This document shows positions 5,847-8,068 of a DNA stretch of 8,068 nucleotides, piece by piece. Position 1 is the stretch's first letter. Each line of letters starts with the position of its first letter. A model generated the notes under the pieces. That model had not been told where the DNA came from. It did no database searches and saw nothing but the letters and a program-made list of their open reading frames with translations. The DNA lies in the NCBI GenBank assembly GCA_017650795.1, contig JAGCEE010000125.1, forward strand, positions 1 to 8,068, written 5' to 3'. The stretch comes from Clostridia bacterium (GTDB taxonomy: Bacteria; Bacillota; Clostridia; Christensenellales; UBA1242). Position numbers and translations under genes: made by a program.

Positions 5847-6569
5847 CTATTCTCCTTTATATAATTTTTGTATTGTTTGAATGTAGTCGCCATCTAAGTT
5901 ATTTGTAAAAAGTGGTGGCATAATAACAATGCCATCTTTGCCGTCTTTTACCGCTTCGCACAAAAATACAGTTGAATCTTTGCTTTGATTTGGATGGACA
6001 AAGTAGATTCTTTTTGGAGCCAAATGAACTTTTTTCATTTCGTAAAAGCATTCAAAAAGTCTACTGCTTGAATAAACAAAAAACATTTTACCACCCGACT
6101 TTAACATTTTTGCACAGCTGTCAAAAAGGTCACAAAGTGGCAAATATTTATCAAATCTACTCGCCTGTTTTTCCTCGTTTTGACCACAAACATTATTGTC
6201 GTATTTAAAATATGGAGGATTACAAAAAACAACATCCAAACTGCCAAAATCAAGAAAATCTCGCCAATTTTGCACTTTTTGGGGCAAAATTTCAATATTT
6301 TTTTGCATTTTGTTTAATTTAATGTTTTCTTTTGCTAACTTGGCAACATTGGGTTGAATCTCGAAGGCGTATATTTTTTTGGGTTTTTCTTTGTGGTACA
6401 CTAGTATAGAAATAACGCCACTGCCGGTGCCAACTTCGGCACAAATATCACTTTTTTTAGTCTTAACAAAATTTGCAAGAAGCACAGCATCACTAGTAAA
6501 ACCATATCCGCCCTCTTCTTGCATAATTTTTAAACCATCAAGTTGTAAATCATCAATCCTTTTTGTCAT
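5847..6569 (-). CDS. tRNA1(Val) (adenine(37)-N6)-methyltransferase-like protein (TrmN6/YfiC/YabB family)
   Basis: This is an AdoMet-dependent Rossmann methyltransferase of the TrmN6 family, which in E. coli methylates A37 of tRNA1(Val); the substrate of Gram-positive homologues is less certain. The 240-residue product begins with the family-like RIDDLQLDGLKIMQ and the GYGFTSDAVLLANFV block (21-35). Motif I is EVGTGSGVISI (45-55), an acidic strand end lies at FEIQP (69-73), and the N6-adenine methyltransferase motif NPPY is at 117-120. The ATG at 6569 gives the best family N-terminus and overlaps ricT by 17 bases. An ATG at 6581 and a TTG at 6590 are also in frame but lack ribosome binding sites. 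A weak GGA lies upstream, so translation probably depends on coupling to ricT. The gene ends one base before rsmI. Confidence 0.88.
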   Translation of the reverse strand: MTKRIDDLQLDGLKIMQEEGGYGFTSDAVLLANFVKTKKSDICAEVGTGSGVISILVYHKEKPKKIYAFEIQPNVAKLAKENIKLNKMQKNIEILPQKVQNWRDFLDFGSLDVVFCNPPYFKYDNNVCGQNEEKQASRFDKYLPLCDLFDSCAKMLKSGGKMFFVYSSSRLFECFYEMKKVHLAPKRIYFVHPNQSKDSTVFLCEAVKDGKDGIVIMPPLFTNNLDGDYIQTIQKLYKGE

Positions 6570-7389
6570 CTTTTTTTCCATCAAAAACAATTTTGTCTAG
6601 TTCGTATTCTTCTATTTTTGTTGCACCGTCATCACCAACCAGTTTTACCGAAACGGTCTTTTTTAATAGGTTGTTGTATACAACTTGCCCCATTCCATCT
6701 GGTGTTTTAACTTCGGAATTTATTTTTGGCATAATGGCAAATGTTTCGGCATAATGCTCATTTTCATAGGCTATGCAACATTTTAATTTTCCACAAAGAC
6801 CAGAAATCGAAGATGGATTAAGAGAAAGCCCTTGTACTTTTGCCATTTTTATACTCCCATGAGTTGGCGAAGACAAAAAGTTTGAGCAACAACATTCTCG
6901 TCCGCAAGGACCAAGTCCACCAATAATTTTGGTTTCTTCCCTAGCATCTATCTGTCTTAATTCAATCTTCATTTTATATTCGTTTGCTAGTCTTTTTAAA
7001 AGTTCTCTAAAATCCACCCTATCATCAGCAGTAAAACTTATTAAAACCTTTTTTGAATCAAAACTCATAGTGGCAGAAATAACTTTCATGTTTAGGTTTA
7101 ATTCTTGAACCTCTTTTTCACAAAAAACTTTTATTTGTTGCTCTTTTTCGTTATTTTCACTTTTAATGCTTAAATCACTATCACTTGCAATTCTAAGAAC
7201 TTTTTTTAATGGTTGTTCTCCTTCAAACACTTCCATTAAACTTACCTTTGAGCATATAGTACCTATCTCATTTCCGTTTGCAGTATCTACAACAACTTTG
7301 TTTCCTATTTTTACAAAAACATCACTGCAATCAAATGAGTATTCTTTTCCACCATCTTCAAATTTAACTTTTACCTCTTTTATTTGCAT
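6553..7389 (-). CDS. ricT: RicT/YaaT-type PSP1-domain protein with Fe-S cysteines
   Basis: RicT (YaaT) in Bacillus subtilis forms a complex with RicA and RicF that carries [4Fe-4S] clusters and stimulates RNase Y-dependent mRNA maturation, affecting competence, sporulation and biofilm formation. The 278-residue product has the PSP1 core (roughly 60-150). The hallmark cysteine clusters follow: GPCGRECCCSNF (160-171: Cys162, 166, 167, 168) and SISGLCGKLKCCIAYE (194-209: Cys199, 204, 205). The Cys at 166 occupies a position usually not cysteine, giving an unusual CCC run. The C-terminus is Lys/Asp-rich. The ATG at 7389 has GGAGGT (7399-7404) nine bases upstream and overlaps the holB end by 10 bases. 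No ricA or ricF is visible here, so whether a full complex exists in this organism cannot be judged. Confidence 0.93.
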   Translation of the reverse strand: MQIKEVKVKFEDGGKEYSFDCSDVFVKIGNKVVVDTANGNEIGTICSKVSLMEVFEGEQPLKKVLRIASDSDLSIKSENNEKEQQIKVFCEKEVQELNLNMKVISATMSFDSKKVLISFTADDRVDFRELLKRLANEYKMKIELRQIDAREETKIIGGLGPCGRECCCSNFLSSPTHGSIKMAKVQGLSLNPSSISGLCGKLKCCIAYENEHYAETFAIMPKINSEVKTPDGMGQVVYNNLLKKTVSVKLVGDDGATKIEEYELDKIVFDGKKDDKKD

Positions 7390-8068
7390 AAAAATTTTAC
7401 CTCCAATATATCAAGCAACAAATTGTCCGCAAGCGAAACTAAATTGACATTACTATCCATTTTTATTTTAGCTAAATCCAATCTTTTTAAAATTTCTAAA
7501 AGTGCATCAACCGAAAACTCATTTGCAAGTTGTTTAAAATCGTCTATTGCTATTATGTTTTTTACCAAGTTGTCGCAACCAACCCTTACCATAAGAATAT
7601 CCCTAAAAAAACCATTTAACAAATTTAAGTATAATTCAAAAATATCTTTATTTTTATTAAAAAAACCACAAAAACTTGGAATTTGGTCACTTTTTTTAAG
7701 ATTTTTAACCAAATTTAAGCAATTTTCATAATTTGCTAAAAACTCACTATTACTAGCAACATCAATAGTTTTACCCAAATAACCATCGCCGATGCCCAAA
7801 GCAATTTGTTTTGTTTTTTCATCGCAAGACAAAAGATTATTTATTACATTTTTATCCATGCGACCTATTTCCATCATCTGCGACCTTGACTTAATTGTGC
7901 CAAGCACCTTTTCGGTACTACAACATGACATTAAAAACACAACATTTAAAGGTGGCTCCTCAATTATTTTTAACATTTTGTTTTGAGCTTGCTGTGTGGA
8001 ATTATCTATTTCGTTTATTATAAAAACTTTATAATCCGAAAGTATTGGTTTAACTTGAACCTTGTCAT
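7380..8068 (-). CDS. holB: DNA polymerase III delta' subunit HolB (partial, 5' end off the right edge)
   Basis: HolB is the delta' subunit of the clamp loader, which works with delta and tau/gamma to open and load the beta clamp at the replication fork. The frame is open to the window edge, showing 228 codons before the TAA at 7380; family proteins are about 310-330 residues, so roughly the first 90-100, including the P-loop region, lie outside. Visible signatures are the Walker B-like strand KVFIINEID, then TQQAQNKMLKIIEEPP, the usual AQNxLLKxLEEPP block, and a strand followed by SRSQ, the position of the clamp-loader SRC motif with Ser in place of Cys. The helical C-terminal collar domain follows. 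The ATG within KMLKIIEEPP is not the start, since conserved sequence continues upstream of it. The gene overlaps ricT by 10 bases, the order seen in Bacillus. Confidence 0.95.
   Translation of the reverse strand, partial: DKVQVKPILSDYKVFIINEIDNSTQQAQNKMLKIIEEPPLNVVFLMSCCSTEKVLGTIKSRSQMMEIGRMDKNVINNLLSCDEKTKQIALGIGDGYLGKTIDVASNSEFLANYENCLNLVKNLKKSDQIPSFCGFFNKNKDIFELYLNLLNGFFRDILMVRVGCDNLVKNIIAIDDFKQLANEFSVDALLEILKRLDLAKIKMDSNVNLVSLADNLLLDILEVKFLCK

Noticed and set aside
5846..5893. Upstream start adding 16 residues to RsmI
   Set aside because: The conserved family N-terminus LYFVATPIGN begins at the ATG at 5845, which has a perfectly placed AAGGAG. The upstream extension overlaps the end of trmN6.

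Overview
The window is AT-rich bacterial DNA, densely packed with genes and using the standard bacterial code (TAA, TAG and TGA all act as stops; Trp is TGG). The order holB - ricT(yaaT) - trmN6(yabB type) - rsmI is a well-known Bacillota cluster. Together with the low GC, the strong AAGGAG/GGAGG ribosome binding sites and a GGGtGRT-family gene, it suggests a low-GC Bacillota, plausibly an anaerobic, perhaps uncultured, member of Clostridia. The sequence alone does not settle genus or order. No rRNA, tRNA, mobile element, CRISPR array or phage gene was seen. No gene-free stretch exceeds 300 bases; the longest is the ~180-base divergent promoter region between yigZ and the NifU-like gene.

Layout. 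(1) Bases 1-1996, minus strand: a short IMPACT/YigZ-type protein, RecX, holo-ACP synthase (AcpS), then a membrane protein with a zinc ribbon that runs off the left edge. (2) Bases 2126-4338, plus strand: a near-consensus promoter drives a NifU/IscU-like scaffold protein, a GGGtGRT-family protein overlapping it by 11 bases, and D-aminoacyl-tRNA deacylase (dtd), ending in a hairpin terminator that should also work in the opposite direction. (3) Bases 4355-5025, minus strand: a single gene of unknown function with its own extended -10 promoter. (4) Bases 5036-8068, minus strand: the tightly coupled holB (partial, off the right edge) - ricT - trmN6 - rsmI cluster, with overlapping or touching genes throughout.

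How they work together. Block 4 combines a clamp-loader subunit, an Fe-S protein linked in Bacillus to RNase Y, a tRNA methyltransferase and a 16S rRNA methyltransferase. Block 1 is housekeeping: recombination control and acyl-carrier-protein activation. The most intriguing part is the NifU-like/GGGtGRT pair. It is translationally coupled, comes first in its operon, and has no cysteine desulfurase or other standard Isc/Suf/Nif gene beside it in this window, so it may be a poorly described metallocluster-related module. Two minus-strand genes (the zinc-ribbon gene and yigZ) lack a Shine-Dalgarno sequence and have promoter-like elements placed so that transcription would begin almost at the start codon.
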